Assembly: GCA_020199905.1 (NCBI GenBank) | Contig: JAIVJS010000081.1 | Coordinates: 30,050-94,049 of the forward strand | Direction: 5' to 3' | DNA: 64,000 nucleotides | From: Acidobacteriota bacterium | Lineage (GTDB): Bacteria > Acidobacteriota > Thermoanaerobaculia > UBA5066 > Gp7-AA6 | Part shown: piece by piece, positions 1 to 8,409 of the stretch | Layout of the letters: each line of letters starts with the position of its first letter | Position numbering within the stretch: the stretch's first letter is position 1 | Notes under the pieces: generated by a model | The model's database searches: none | Seen by the model: only the letters and a program-made list of their open reading frames with translations | Told to the model about the DNA's origin: nothing | Position numbers and translations under genes: made by a program

Positions 1-2294
1 GGAAGGAAGGCGGCGTACTTCTCGCGCATCGCCTTCCAGTCGACGCCGTGCATCTTCGGATCGTAGAAATAGTCGCGATTGATCCTCCACGCCTCCTGGA
101 AGATCTGCGGCCACTCCGCGCGCGGGTCGATCCGCGCCTCGAGCGCATCCATCTTGACCTTGCCCTCGGAGACGTCGATCTTCTTCACCGACGACGCCGC
201 GATGGCCCACGCCTCCTTGACGCGGTAGAGAATCTTCTTGCCGTCGGCCGAAATCTCGTACCCGTCGGCCTCGGCCAGCAGCGTCTCCGTCTTGCGGTTC
301 TTCAGGTCGAACCTCTGGAGGGCTTTCTTCCCGTCCACTTCCCGCAGGTAGAAGATCTGCCCGGCGGGCCCGGCCTGGAGATTCGAGATCTCGGCGGGAG
401 GGATGGGCAGGTCGAGGATCCGGTACTCGAGGCCTTCGCGGTCGATCGTCACCCGCTCGACGGGAGGGGGCGTCCGGGGCTTCTCCTCCCCGGGCTTGTC
501 CGCCGGAAGAGAGGGGGACTCGGCCGCGGGCTTCTCGTCCTCCGCCGCCACTCCCTTCCTGTTGTCGTCCTTCCCCTTCTCCCGCTCCTTCTCCCGCTTC
601 GCTTCGGGCGTCAGCTTCTCTTCGTCGCTTTCCTTGACGAGCGGCGAGGGCAGGTCCTTGCGGAGCACCGCCATGTAAATCGACCGCGTGACGCGGACGT
701 CCTCGTTCTCGAGGGAAAACCAGTTGCGCGCCGGGCCCGCGTTGGTCGACGCGAGCAGGTAAAGGTACTTTCCGCTGCGGTCGAACACGGGCTCAGAGAC
801 GTCCGAGAGGCCGTCCGTGACGGCGAACGCCTTGTCCTGCTCGAGCGAGTAGGCGTAGACCGTCTGGATGTAGGTACGGTTCGCGAGGGTGTACACGATC
901 CAGCGGGAATCCGGCGACCATGCGGGCCACACCGTCTTGAGCGGGCCGTAGAGATATTCCGACCCGATCTTCCTGACCGCGCGGGTCGCGAGATCGATCC
1001 AGAAGACGCTCCAGGAGTTGTCCGTGAAGGCGATCTTGCGGCTGTCCGGGGACCAGACGGGGCGGTCGTAGAAGCCCGCGCCCGGCAGCTTGAACCGGGC
1101 GACCTCTCCCTTTCCGTCCTGACTCCTCACGCAGAGCTCGTACTCGCCCGACTCGTCGGAGAAGTAGGCGATCCGGCGGGCATCCGGCGACCAGACCGGA
1201 GATCGTTCATGCGCTCCCGGGGTGTTCGTCAGATTCCGCACGTCCCCCTTGTCCGCGGGAACGGAGAGGATCTCGCCTCGAAACTCGACGGCGAGGCGCG
1301 CGCCCGACGGCGAAAGGGACGTCGATCGGACGTACTTGGCTCCCTTGACGAAGCGAGGCCGGGTCTCCTGGAGGTCCGACGCGGCGCCGATGGCCACCCG
1401 CGTCGAGGCCCGCGTCTTCGGGTCGAAGACGTGAACGTATCCGGCCTGCTCGTAGACGACCGCGCCCGCTCCCGCGGAGGCGTTCAGGACGGGGAAGTCC
1501 GCGTGCGTCGTCAGGCGGGTGACGGCTTTCGATCGGGAGTCCCAGGAATAGAGGTTGAATTCCCCGTCGCGGTCGGACAGGAAATAGACGGTGTCGCCCA
1601 GCCACATCGGAGCGGCGTCGTTGGATCGCCCCGCGGGCTGCGGGACCTTTTCGATCGCGTGCGTCGCCACGTCGTAGATCCAGACGCGAGAGACCCGGCC
1701 GCCGCGGTACCGCTTCCACTGCGGGTAGGCGGCTCCCAAAGGGTTGTAAGCGATCCGCCGCCCGTCCGGCGAATACGACGCGCGGTCCGCGTTGGGGATC
1801 GGAAGCGGGGTGTCGTTGCCGCCGGCGACCGGGACCGTGAAGAGCTGCCGGTAGCGCAGCGTGTGGACCGCGCGAGGAGACGTGAAGAGCACCGCCGAGC
1901 CGTCCGCGGTGAACCCCTGCACGATGTCGGCCGCCGGATGCCAGGTCAGCCGCCGCGGCACGCCGCCCTCCGCGGAGACGAGGTAAACGTCGGTGTTGCC
2001 CTCGTATTGCGCCGAAAACGCGATCGACTGTCCGTCCGGAGAAAACGCGGGACTCGACTCCGCGCCGACGTCCGAGGTCAGCCGCCGCACGTTCCCGCCG
2101 TCGCGGCCGCAGACCCAGAGATCACCGGCGTAGATGAACGCGATCCGCTCGGCGCTGATCGCGGGCTCCGAAAGAAGCCGCGTGTCGCGAATGTCGACCG
2201 CGGGCGCCGGGGCAACGGGGGCACCGTCCGCTCGCAGCATGGAGAACCCGGCGAGGGACAGAAACAGGGCGCAAACCACGGCGCGCGATCGCAT
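1..2294 (-). CDS. Tricorn-like S41 peptidase, partial (C-terminus beyond left edge)
   Basis: The gene begins at ATG 2294 (GAGG about 8 nt upstream) and runs off the left edge after 764 codons. The product opens with a Sec signal peptide (MRSRAVVCALFLSLAGFSM). Up to about residue 510 it is a series of TolB/WD40-like propeller blades with repeated SPDG or SPDA turns (FSPDGQSIAFS, WSPDARRIAYFSD, WSPDSRKIAFTD). A Lys/Glu-rich linker lies at about 550-600. The last visible stretch, WRINRDYFYDPKMHGVDW near residues 736-755, is the segment that precedes the PDZ/S41 catalytic half in tricorn-family proteases. The catalytic Ser and His lie outside the window. Likely a periplasmic peptide-degrading enzyme; family call firm, substrate unknown. 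Confidence 0.88.
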   Translation of the reverse strand, partial: MRSRAVVCALFLSLAGFSMLRADGAPVAPAPAVDIRDTRLLSEPAISAERIAFIYAGDLWVCGRDGGNVRRLTSDVGAESSPAFSPDGQSIAFSAQYEGNTDVYLVSAEGGVPRRLTWHPAADIVQGFTADGSAVLFTSPRAVHTLRYRQLFTVPVAGGNDTPLPIPNADRASYSPDGRRIAYNPLGAAYPQWKRYRGGRVSRVWIYDVATHAIEKVPQPAGRSNDAAPMWLGDTVYFLSDRDGEFNLYSWDSRSKAVTRLTTHADFPVLNASAGAGAVVYEQAGYVHVFDPKTRASTRVAIGAASDLQETRPRFVKGAKYVRSTSLSPSGARLAVEFRGEILSVPADKGDVRNLTNTPGAHERSPVWSPDARRIAYFSDESGEYELCVRSQDGKGEVARFKLPGAGFYDRPVWSPDSRKIAFTDNSWSVFWIDLATRAVRKIGSEYLYGPLKTVWPAWSPDSRWIVYTLANRTYIQTVYAYSLEQDKAFAVTDGLSDVSEPVFDRSGKYLYLLASTNAGPARNWFSLENEDVRVTRSIYMAVLRKDLPSPLVKESDEEKLTPEAKREKEREKGKDDNRKGVAAEDEKPAAESPSLPADKPGEEKPRTPPPVERVTIDREGLEYRILDLPIPPAEISNLQAGPAGQIFYLREVDGKKALQRFDLKNRKTETLLAEADGYEISADGKKILYRVKEAWAIAASSVKKIDVSEGKVKMDALEARIDPRAEWPQIFQEAWRINRDYFYDPKMHGVDWKAMREKYAAFL

Positions 2295-2417
2295 GAAGGG
2301 TTCCTCTTCCTTTTCGCGCCGCAAAGGCGCAACCGGCCAACTCTGCGCTGGCCGGAATTATATGAAGGGAACCGCGGGGCCAGACCGACTGAGAAACTGC
2401 GAACTGACAGCTGAGGG

Positions 2418-2936
2418 CTACTCGACACTCCTGGCTCGAACCTCTTCCGAAGTGAGTCCGTAAATCGGCGGCGTCGGGATGTCCAGCATGGAGAGATACA
2501 GGTAGATCTGTCCGCGGTGGTGGATCTCGTGCTCGACCAGGGCCCGCAGCCACTTGCGTGTCGAGATGGGGGCCCCGGCGGGCGTCACGCTCTTCGCCGC
2601 GAAATCCGCGTCGCTCAAATTCCGGAAGATCGCGACGGATTCGGCGTGCGTCCGGTCGAAGAAGGCGCGCACGGATTCGAGGCCGTCGGCGAGATCTCTG
2701 CCGTGTCCCGGGTAACGGCTCGGTTTTCCCTGCACGTTCTCGGCGTACATATAACGCTCGATCGCCCCGATGTGGCGGACGAGGTCACCCAGGCTGAACT
2801 TGCCTTCGCGCCACGTCCACTCGAGGCGGTCGGCGGGAATGCAGTCCACGACGCGCGACGTGCGACCCCGGACTTTCTCGTAGTGGTCGAGAAAGGCCGC
2901 AGCTTCCGGGCCGGCGGCCGGGTGCGGATCGCTCAC
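2418..2936 (-). CDS. DinB-family (DUF664-like) putative metalloenzyme
   Basis: 172-residue protein of the DinB/YfiT four-helix bundle fold. The family bears a three-His metal site; candidates here are the N-terminal LVRHIGAIERYMY helix and EHEIHHRGQIYLYLSM near the C-terminus. The start is chosen as GTG 2936, whose GTGA overlaps the TGA stop of the upstream aminotransferase gene, implying translational coupling. A longer frame to 2996 would read into ilvE. Family members are thiol-dependent transferases or of unknown role; the substrate cannot be told. Two other DinB-type genes occur in the window (54274, remnant; 55773, intact). Confidence 0.85.
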   Translation of the reverse strand: MSDPHPAAGPEAAAFLDHYEKVRGRTSRVVDCIPADRLEWTWREGKFSLGDLVRHIGAIERYMYAENVQGKPSRYPGHGRDLADGLESVRAFFDRTHAESVAIFRNLSDADFAAKSVTPAGAPISTRKWLRALVEHEIHHRGQIYLYLSMLDIPTPPIYGLTSEEVRARSVE

Positions 2937-3910
2937 CGCGCGATCGCCGGAGCGGGCGCGCCGGCGGCCGCGCTGGCGTAGACGGGCCAGCACCACCGGC
3001 GGTAGCGCGGAACTTCGCCGCGAACGATCTCCGCATTGAGCTTCCGAAGGCTCGCGGTGACGGGACCCATGCGCCCCGTCCCGACCGGACGGTGGTCGAT
3101 GCGCGTCACCGACACGATCTGAACGCCCGTGCCCGCGAGGAACACCTCGTCCGCGAGAGAGAGCTCGGTGCGGTCGATCGAACGCTCGATGGCGGGAATG
3201 GCGAGCTCTTCGCGGAGCATGTCCAGGATGGAGCGGCGCGTGATCCCTTCCAGGATGTTGTCGGTGACCGGGGGAGTCGCCACCGCTCCGTTCCGGACGA
3301 TGAACAGGTTTGCCGCGGAGGCCTCCGACACGTGGCCGTTCTGGTCGAGGAAGATCGCGTCGTCGAACCCGCCCCGCTGGGCGTCGGTCTTGGCGAGCGC
3401 GGTGTTCACGTAGGCGCCGGAGACTTTTCCCCGCGCGGGAATCATGTTGTCGTCGATGCGGCGCCAGGCCGAGATCTTGACGTGCGCGCCCAGGTCGTTC
3501 TCGATGTATTTCGAGAAGGGGATCGCGACGATCGAGACGGCCGACCGCATCCCCTCGAGCCCGAGCGCCCCGATGCGCTCCTCCGCCGCGAACGCGAGGG
3601 GGCGGATGTAGCAGTCCGCCCGCAGGCCTTCCTGCCTCAGCAGGCTTCCCAGCGCCGCGACGAGATCGTCGACCGAGTACGGGAGCTCCAGGGAAAGCAG
3701 TCGGGCCGACTCGAGAAAGCGTTGAAAGTGGTCATGAGGACGGAAGACGAACAGCTCTTCCTCCGCGCGGTTCCAGAATCCCCGCAACCCTCCGAAGCAA
3801 CCCGTGCCGTATTGCAGGCCGTGGGTCATCACGCCGACGCGCGCTTCGCGGTAAGGCACGATCCGGCCGTCGAAGAACGCGTACTCCGGCAGGGGCGTCG
3901 GGGTCGTCAT
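2933..3910 (-). CDS. ilvE: Branched-chain amino acid aminotransferase (class IV, PLP)
   Basis: 325 residues, normal for class IV aminotransferases. The likely PLP lysine is in ARGKVSGAYVN (about 163-173), followed by the family motif VSEASAANLFIV and the phosphate-binding segment DNILEGITRRSIL. It transaminates Leu/Ile/Val with 2-oxoglutarate in the cytoplasm, although class IV also includes 4-amino-4-deoxychorismate lyases and D-amino acid transaminases. The ATG at 3910 has a strong GGAGGAGG site. It overlaps the downstream DinB gene by 4 nt and is divergent from a MocR-type regulator, so it is a plausible target of that regulator. Confidence 0.88.
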   Translation of the reverse strand: MTTPTPLPEYAFFDGRIVPYREARVGVMTHGLQYGTGCFGGLRGFWNRAEEELFVFRPHDHFQRFLESARLLSLELPYSVDDLVAALGSLLRQEGLRADCYIRPLAFAAEERIGALGLEGMRSAVSIVAIPFSKYIENDLGAHVKISAWRRIDDNMIPARGKVSGAYVNTALAKTDAQRGGFDDAIFLDQNGHVSEASAANLFIVRNGAVATPPVTDNILEGITRRSILDMLREELAIPAIERSIDRTELSLADEVFLAGTGVQIVSVTRIDHRPVGTGRMGPVTASLRKLNAEIVRGEVPRYRRWCWPVYASAAAGAPAPAIAR

Positions 3911-3942
3911 GACCGATCCTCCTCCAAAAGGTGTGCCTACAG

Positions 3943-3989
3943 TCCACTTTCGATTCCACTTTGACTCGGTTCCCCGTCCGGTTTACTCT
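3943..3989 (+). promoter_or_regulatory. Promoter and direct-repeat operator in the ilvE/mocR divergent gap
   Basis: TTGACT (3961-3966) and TACTCT (3984-3989) are separated by 17 nt, a good sigma-70 promoter for the plus-strand regulator; the expected transcription start leaves only about an 8-nt leader before ATG 4004. Two direct repeats TCCACTTT at 3943-3950 and 3955-3962 (12-nt period) run into the -35 box, and a related TCCACTTA lies at 4016-4023 inside the gene. MocR/GabR/PdxR regulators are known to bind direct repeats in such gaps, so autoregulation and control of ilvE are inferred. Confidence 0.6.
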
Positions 3990-4003
3990 TGCCGCGAATT
4001 GGT

Positions 4004-5530
4004 ATGAACACAAGATCCACTTATGCCCCCGAGTGGACTGGCCGGACGGGCTCCGTCGACGCCGACGCGCTGGCCATCCTTCTCGGCGACTGGGCCTCGG
4101 GCCCCGGCACGCTCGCCGTCCGGCTGTCCACGGCTCTTTTCCGGCTGCTCGACCGCGAAGAGATCGCCGCGGGCGCCCGCCTTCCCTCCGAGCGCGCCCT
4201 CGCCACGGCGCTCGCCGTGAGCCGCACGACGGTCGTGGCTGCGTACGAAAATCTTCGGCAGGAGGAACGCGCCGAGAGCCGCCAGGGCAGCGGCACGCGC
4301 GTGCTCCCGCGGGAGGGAGACTCCCGGGGGCGCGGCGATCGCAGAGCCGACGAGCCCGGCCGCGGGATGTTGAACCCGGTCCTGCGAGCCCTGACGGACG
4401 AGCACGCCGCGGGATCGGTCTCCTTCGTCGCCGCCCATCTTCCGGGAGCGGCGGAGTTCCTGACGGACGCCTTCGCGAAGAGCCGCCGTCAGCTCGCCGC
4501 CCTGTCGAGCCATCACGGTTACATGCCGCTCGGGCTGCCCGCCCTGCGCGCCGCGCTCGCGCGCACCCTCTCGGAGCGGGGACTCCCCACCCGCGAGGAC
4601 GAGATCCTCGTGACCAACGGAGCGCAGCAGGCGATCGCGCTGGTGACGTCTCTCCTGCTCTCGGCGGGCGACGAGGTCATCCTCGAGGACCCCACCTACC
4701 CGGGCGCGATCGACCTGTTCGCTTCGTCGCGGCTGCGCATGACCCCGGTGCCGCCGGCCGGCGAGCCCGGCGCGGTGGAGCGCATCGCGGCGGCCCTGCG
4801 GCGGCCCCGGGCGAAACTCCTGTATCTCCAGCCGACCTTCCACAATCCCACCGGCGCGATTCTCCCGGAGCGCCAGAGGCGGGAGATCGCGCGGCTCGCG
4901 GAGCAGAGCGGCGTCGCGATCCTCGAAGACCACACCCTGGCGGACCTGTCGCTCGGCGCCCCGACCCCGCCGCCGATCGCCGCGTTCGCGCGGCGCGGAA
5001 CGGTGCTGACCGTGGCCTCGCTCTCGAAGCTGTACTGGGGCGGCCTGCGCATCGGCTGGGTGCGGGCGCCGGAGGCGATCCTGCACCGGCTCGGGCGGCG
5101 CAAGGCGATGGAGGATCTCGGCAGCTCCCTTCCGGGACAGATGATGGCGGTGCAGTTGCTCGAGAGGACCGAGGCCGTCGGAGCGCTGCGCCGGCGGCAG
5201 GTCGAGGAGCGCCTCGACGCTCTCGTGAAGGGCCTCACGCGCAGGCTCCCCGAATGGTCCTGGAAGCGGCCCGCCGGCGGACTGACGGTCTGGGTGAAGC
5301 TCCCGCGGGGACAGGGCGCCGAGTTCGCGCAGGTGGCGTCGAGGCACGGCGTCTCGGTGCTCCCCGGCCCGGTCTGCTCGCCCACCAACTCCTTCGCCGA
5401 CCACCTGCGCCTCGCGTTCGTGCCCGAGCCCGAAGAGATCCGGGAAGGAATCGACCGCCTCGCACGCGCCTGGGACAAATACGCCGCCGGACGGGAGGCG
5501 GCCCGGGGGCGCGTCCGGGTGATTGTGTAG
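4004..5530 (+). CDS. MocR-type regulator: GntR DNA-binding domain fused to class I aminotransferase
   Basis: 508 residues from ATG 4004 (a TTG at 3989 is possible but overlaps the -10 box). An N-terminal winged helix spans about 25-105 (LPSERALATALAVSRTTVVAAYENL, then GSGTRVL). A fold-I aminotransferase domain follows, with TNGAQQAIALV, DPTYPGAIDLF, QPTFHNPTGA, DHTLADLS and the PLP-lysine motif SLSKLYWGGLRIGW. The proteins sense PLP or an amino-acid-PLP adduct and act as transcriptional regulators rather than enzymes. Divergent from ilvE, which suggests control of branched-chain amino acid metabolism; other family members control PLP synthesis or GABA use. Confidence 0.9.
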   Translation: MNTRSTYAPEWTGRTGSVDADALAILLGDWASGPGTLAVRLSTALFRLLDREEIAAGARLPSERALATALAVSRTTVVAAYENLRQEERAESRQGSGTRVLPREGDSRGRGDRRADEPGRGMLNPVLRALTDEHAAGSVSFVAAHLPGAAEFLTDAFAKSRRQLAALSSHHGYMPLGLPALRAALARTLSERGLPTREDEILVTNGAQQAIALVTSLLLSAGDEVILEDPTYPGAIDLFASSRLRMTPVPPAGEPGAVERIAAALRRPRAKLLYLQPTFHNPTGAILPERQRREIARLAEQSGVAILEDHTLADLSLGAPTPPPIAAFARRGTVLTVASLSKLYWGGLRIGWVRAPEAILHRLGRRKAMEDLGSSLPGQMMAVQLLERTEAVGALRRRQVEERLDALVKGLTRRLPEWSWKRPAGGLTVWVKLPRGQGAEFAQVASRHGVSVLPGPVCSPTNSFADHLRLAFVPEPEEIREGIDRLARAWDKYAAGREAARGRVRVIV

Positions 5531-5802
5531 AGGCGGGAGCGCGGCGCCTTCCTTCAGGGACCCCTTCGCGTTCGTCAACGGCCGCGAGGCGCTCGACGCC
5601 CACATCGAAGAGGTCCTGGCCATGTCGCCCCCGGGAGGGCGGCTGGTGCGGTCCCGACCCGTCGAGCCGTGTCACGGGCGTCCGTTTCTCCTGCGGGCGG
5701 AAGGACCCGACCGCTCGGCTTTGCGACCGGCACCAGTTTCGGGACCTCGCCTGCGATGGAAGGCTCTCGCGGGTCGTGGGCTTCCGGGATAAGACGTCGT
5801 GA
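5531..5802 (+). pseudogene. Remnant of a SnoaL-like (NTF2-fold) protein
   Basis: Three consecutive pieces in three frames line up with one NTF2-fold protein: DPFAFVNGREALDAHIEEVL and PVEPCHGRPFLLRAEGPD in the first frame, FATGTSFG in the second, and DLACDGRLSRVVGFRDKTS before a stop in the third. Order and spacing match the SnoaL-like family (F/VNGREAL, then GTSFGDLA, then GRLSRVVGF), but the N-terminal third is missing and at least two frameshifts are needed. It starts right after the MocR-type gene. Confidence 0.65.
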
Positions 5803-5830
5803 GTTGTCAGTTTTCAGTCATCAGTTCCAA
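5803..5830. repeat. Heptamer-period tandem array (GTTNTCA type)
   Basis: Four consecutive 7-nt units related to GTTGTCA (GTTGTCA, GTTTTCA, GTCATCA, GTTCCAA) form a short intergenic array, followed by A-rich GAAACC and CTGAAAAA repeats. It sits between a decayed gene and the convergent TPR gene. Confidence 0.6.
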
Positions 5831-5883
5831 TTCCGGACGAGAGAAACCGAAACCGAATCTGAAAAACTGAAAACGGATAGCTC

Positions 5884-6369
5884 TTACGCGACCGAACCGC
5901 GGCGGGGACGGGCGCGTCCCATGACCCGGCCGAGCCACACGTTCCACCGGTTGTCCCGGGAGAGAAACGGAATCGGCGGCGGACGGCGCACACCGAGGTC
6001 CTCGCGCACTGCCAGGAGGCCGGGATGGCGCGGAGAGAGGGCCAGGCCCCGCTCGATGGCGTCAATCGCTTTCCTGCGCGAGCCCGACATCCCGTAGACC
6101 CGGGCGAGCGCCGCGAAGACGTCGGGGTTCTTTCTCTCGTGCGCCAGCGCGGAGAGACAGATCTCGGAGGCCTCCTTGAGGTCCCCCGTGTAGGCGACCG
6201 CGAGCGCGTAGTCGGCAAGCAAGGTGCCGGAGATCGGCTGTTCGTCGCGAATCTGCCGGTCGCAATACTCCGACAGACACGCGTTGGCGACCTCGTACTG
6301 GCCCGAGCGCAGAGCAATCCGGCCCCGGCGGACCAGATCCTCGAGACTCAGCTCCTTGGGCTCCAGCAT
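5884..6369 (-). CDS. Small TPR-repeat protein
   Basis: 161 residues from ATG 6369, chosen because GGGAGG lies 8 nt upstream; longer in-frame starts lack a site. The sequence is a run of helical TPR-like pairs (LRSGQYEVANACLSEYC, YALAVAYTGDLKEASEICL, PDVFAALARVYGMSGSRRKA, AIERGLALSPRHPGLLAV), with a basic C-terminal tail. There is no signal peptide, so it is probably a cytoplasmic adaptor. No partner can be inferred; the neighbours are a decayed SnoaL gene and the remnant downstream of glpK. Confidence 0.75.
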   Translation of the reverse strand: MLEPKELSLEDLVRRGRIALRSGQYEVANACLSEYCDRQIRDEQPISGTLLADYALAVAYTGDLKEASEICLSALAHERKNPDVFAALARVYGMSGSRRKAIDAIERGLALSPRHPGLLAVREDLGVRRPPPIPFLSRDNRWNVWLGRVMGRARPRRGSVA

Positions 6370-6482
6370 CGGCGATGCCTCCCGGGGTTCTGCAAAGAGG
6401 ATAACCGGAGGCGCCGTCCGGCGGCGTACCAAATGAGTGACGCGCCACACGGGAGCTCGTTTGCCCCCTGCCTGTCAGGGCC

Positions 6483-6950
6483 TTACGTCGGGGAGCGACT
6501 CGAATCGCCTCCAGGATCTGATTGTCGCGAGGGCCCCCGCCTGGCTGCTCGATACCGGTAGACCGCTAGGTCGCCCGCGTAGAGCCCCCCTCGATCGCGA
6601 TCGCAGCGGCACCGACGCCCACAGCCCGAAGCTCACGTACGGCCCCTTCGGAAAGGGGCACGTCGGCGCGGTGCATCAGCGCATCGAGAAACCAGTGGCT
6701 GATCACGCCGGCGAAGAGGAGGAGGGCCGCCCGGCCGTCGCGCCCGCGAAGGCGGCGCCCCAGAGAAACAAAGCCAGGAGCCTGTGACTGATCGGGTAAT
6801 CGTAGAAATCGTACGGGTTCGTCGGCATCAGCCCCGGCGCCCCGCGCACGTGCTCGAAGCCCGCGATCAGGAAAATCGGCCAGAGGAGGTCCGCGAACTG
6901 GAAGGACAGAAAGAGAGTCCCGAGCGAGACGCGGGGCGCGCCAGAGCCGC
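6483..6950 (-). pseudogene. Decayed membrane protein (YdjM-like metal-dependent hydrolase family)
   Basis: Segments in three frames follow the order of one membrane protein: APRVSLGTLFLSFQFADLLW, IFLIAGFEHVR, PYDFYDYPISHRLLALFLW, then LLLFAGVISHWFLDALMHRA, then VSFGLWASV, then LYAGDLAVYRYRAARR. The YPISH and SHWFLD motifs are those of the multi-pass membrane metal-dependent hydrolase family. At least three frameshifts are needed, some next to G/C runs, so indel errors are an alternative. The N-terminus is joined directly to the glycerol kinase gene. Confidence 0.6.
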
Positions 6951-8338
6951 GCGAGATCGGCGAGAGAGCCATGCGCGCCGATCGCGAGGCCCGCGGCCTG
7001 CGCGGCTCCGAGCGCGGTCGTCTCGAGGACTTTCGGCCGGACGACGGGAAGCCCGAGCACGTCGGCCTGCAGCTGCATCAGGAAATTGTTGGCGGTCGCT
7101 CCCCCGTCGACCTTCAGCTGCGCGGGCGCACGCCCGGTGTCCGAGAGCATCGCTTCCAGCACCTCCCGGCTCTGGAAGGCGATGGCCTCGAGCGTGGCGC
7201 GAACGAGGTGCGCCCGCGTCGCGAACCGGGTCAAGCCGACGATCGCGCCGCGCGCGGTCATGTCCCAGTGAGGCGCGAAGAGGCCCGAGAACGCGGGCAC
7301 GAAATAGACGCCTCCGGTGTCGGGAACCGAGCGGGCCAGCGGCTCGGTCTCGGCGGCGTTCGCGATCATGCCGAGCCCGTCCCGAAGCCACTGCACGGCC
7401 GAGCCGGTGACGGCGACGGAGCCTTCGAGGGCATAGGCGCGCGACCCCGACGGCGCGCCCGCGGCCGTCGTCAGAAGCCCGTGCCGGCTCGCCACCGGAG
7501 CGTCTCCGGCGTGCTGCAGAAGAAAGGATCCGGTCCCGTACGTGTTCTTGGCGTCTCCCGGCGCAAAGCACGCCTGACCGAAGAGCGCGGCCTGCTGATC
7601 GCCGAGGTCTCCGCAGACGGGAACGCGCGCTCCAAAGGGTCCGGACGGCAGCGTCCACCCGTACGGCTCCGCGGGGATCGACGGCCGGATGCGCGGCAGA
7701 GTGCCCGCGGGAATCTCGAACCGGTCGATGAGCTCCGGATCCCACGCCAGTGTCTCCAACGCGCAGAGGAGCGTGCGCGACGCGTTGGTGGGGTCGGTCA
7801 CGTGCGCGCCGCCGGCCGCGCCGCCCGTCAGATTCCAGATGGTCCAGGCGTCCATCGTTCCGAGGCACAGCTTCCCGGCGCCGGCGAGCTCCTGCGCCGC
7901 CGGGACCTGCGACAGGATCCACCGCATCTTCGTCGCCGAGAAGTACGTGCGGATCGGGAGGCCGGTCCGCGCGCGGACGCGATCCTCGATGCCGCTCTCG
8001 ATCAGGGCCCGGCAGTCCGCCTCGGTCCTCGTGTCCTGCCAGACGATCGCGTTGTGGACCGGCTCCCCCGTCGACCCGTCCCAGGCGACCACGGTCTCGC
8101 GCTGGTTCGTGATTCCGACGGCGAGCACGCGGAGGGCGGACGCCCCGCCGAGCGCTTCCGAGACCACCCGGTCGACGTTGTCGCGGATCTCGATCGGGTC
8201 GTGCTCGACCCATCCCGGAAACGGAAAGATCTGGCGGTGCTCCCGGTACGCCGAGGACACGACGCGGCCCGAGAGGTCGAACAGGAAACAGCGCGTCCCC
8301 GTCGTCCCCTGGTCGATCGCCGCAAGCACGTCGGGCAC
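6566..8338 (-). CDS. glpK: Glycerol kinase with C-terminus replaced by foreign frame
   Basis: The first ~460 residues are a FGGY-family glycerol kinase: DQGTTGTRCFLFD (phosphate-1 loop), EHDPIEI, AVGITNQRETVVAWD, NAIVWQDTRT, GDLGDQQAALFGQ, NTYGTGSF and VDGGATANNFLMQLQADVLG. It makes sn-glycerol 3-phosphate from glycerol and ATP. After GAHGSLADLARLWRAP the usual last 40-50 residues are absent; the frame instead runs out of phase through the remnant of a membrane protein gene up to a stop at 6566. The 590 codons are therefore a fusion, and kinase stability is doubtful. GTG 8338 is preceded by TAGCGT at exactly 6 nt, suggesting a leaderless transcript. Confidence 0.85.
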   Translation of the reverse strand: MPDVLAAIDQGTTGTRCFLFDLSGRVVSSAYREHRQIFPFPGWVEHDPIEIRDNVDRVVSEALGGASALRVLAVGITNQRETVVAWDGSTGEPVHNAIVWQDTRTEADCRALIESGIEDRVRARTGLPIRTYFSATKMRWILSQVPAAQELAGAGKLCLGTMDAWTIWNLTGGAAGGAHVTDPTNASRTLLCALETLAWDPELIDRFEIPAGTLPRIRPSIPAEPYGWTLPSGPFGARVPVCGDLGDQQAALFGQACFAPGDAKNTYGTGSFLLQHAGDAPVASRHGLLTTAAGAPSGSRAYALEGSVAVTGSAVQWLRDGLGMIANAAETEPLARSVPDTGGVYFVPAFSGLFAPHWDMTARGAIVGLTRFATRAHLVRATLEAIAFQSREVLEAMLSDTGRAPAQLKVDGGATANNFLMQLQADVLGLPVVRPKVLETTALGAAQAAGLAIGAHGSLADLARLWRAPRLARDSLSVLPVRGPPLADFPDRGLRARARGAGADADEPVRFLRLPDQSQAPGFVSLGRRLRGRDGRAALLLFAGVISHWFLDALMHRADVPLSEGAVRELRAVGVGAAAIAIEGGSTRAT

Positions 8339-8344
8339 GGGCCG

Positions 8345-8350
8345 ACGCTA
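8345..8350 (-). promoter_or_regulatory. -10 box for leaderless glpK
   Basis: TAGCGT on the minus strand, six nucleotides before GTG 8338; no Shine-Dalgarno site. Part of the TANNNT-N6 pattern found at several genes here. Confidence 0.4.
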
Positions 8351-8409
8351 TCAGCGGCCGCGGGATTTTTCGACCGAGCCGGCGCCGCTCGGTATAGTGG
8401 GAGACACCC

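Noticed and set aside
48..2414. Long plus-strand open frame at the left edge
   Set aside because: It is the Arg/Asp-rich antisense shadow of the tricorn-like protease; high GC gives many such long antisense frames (also opposite ilvE, glpK, the BNR protein and DUF1800).
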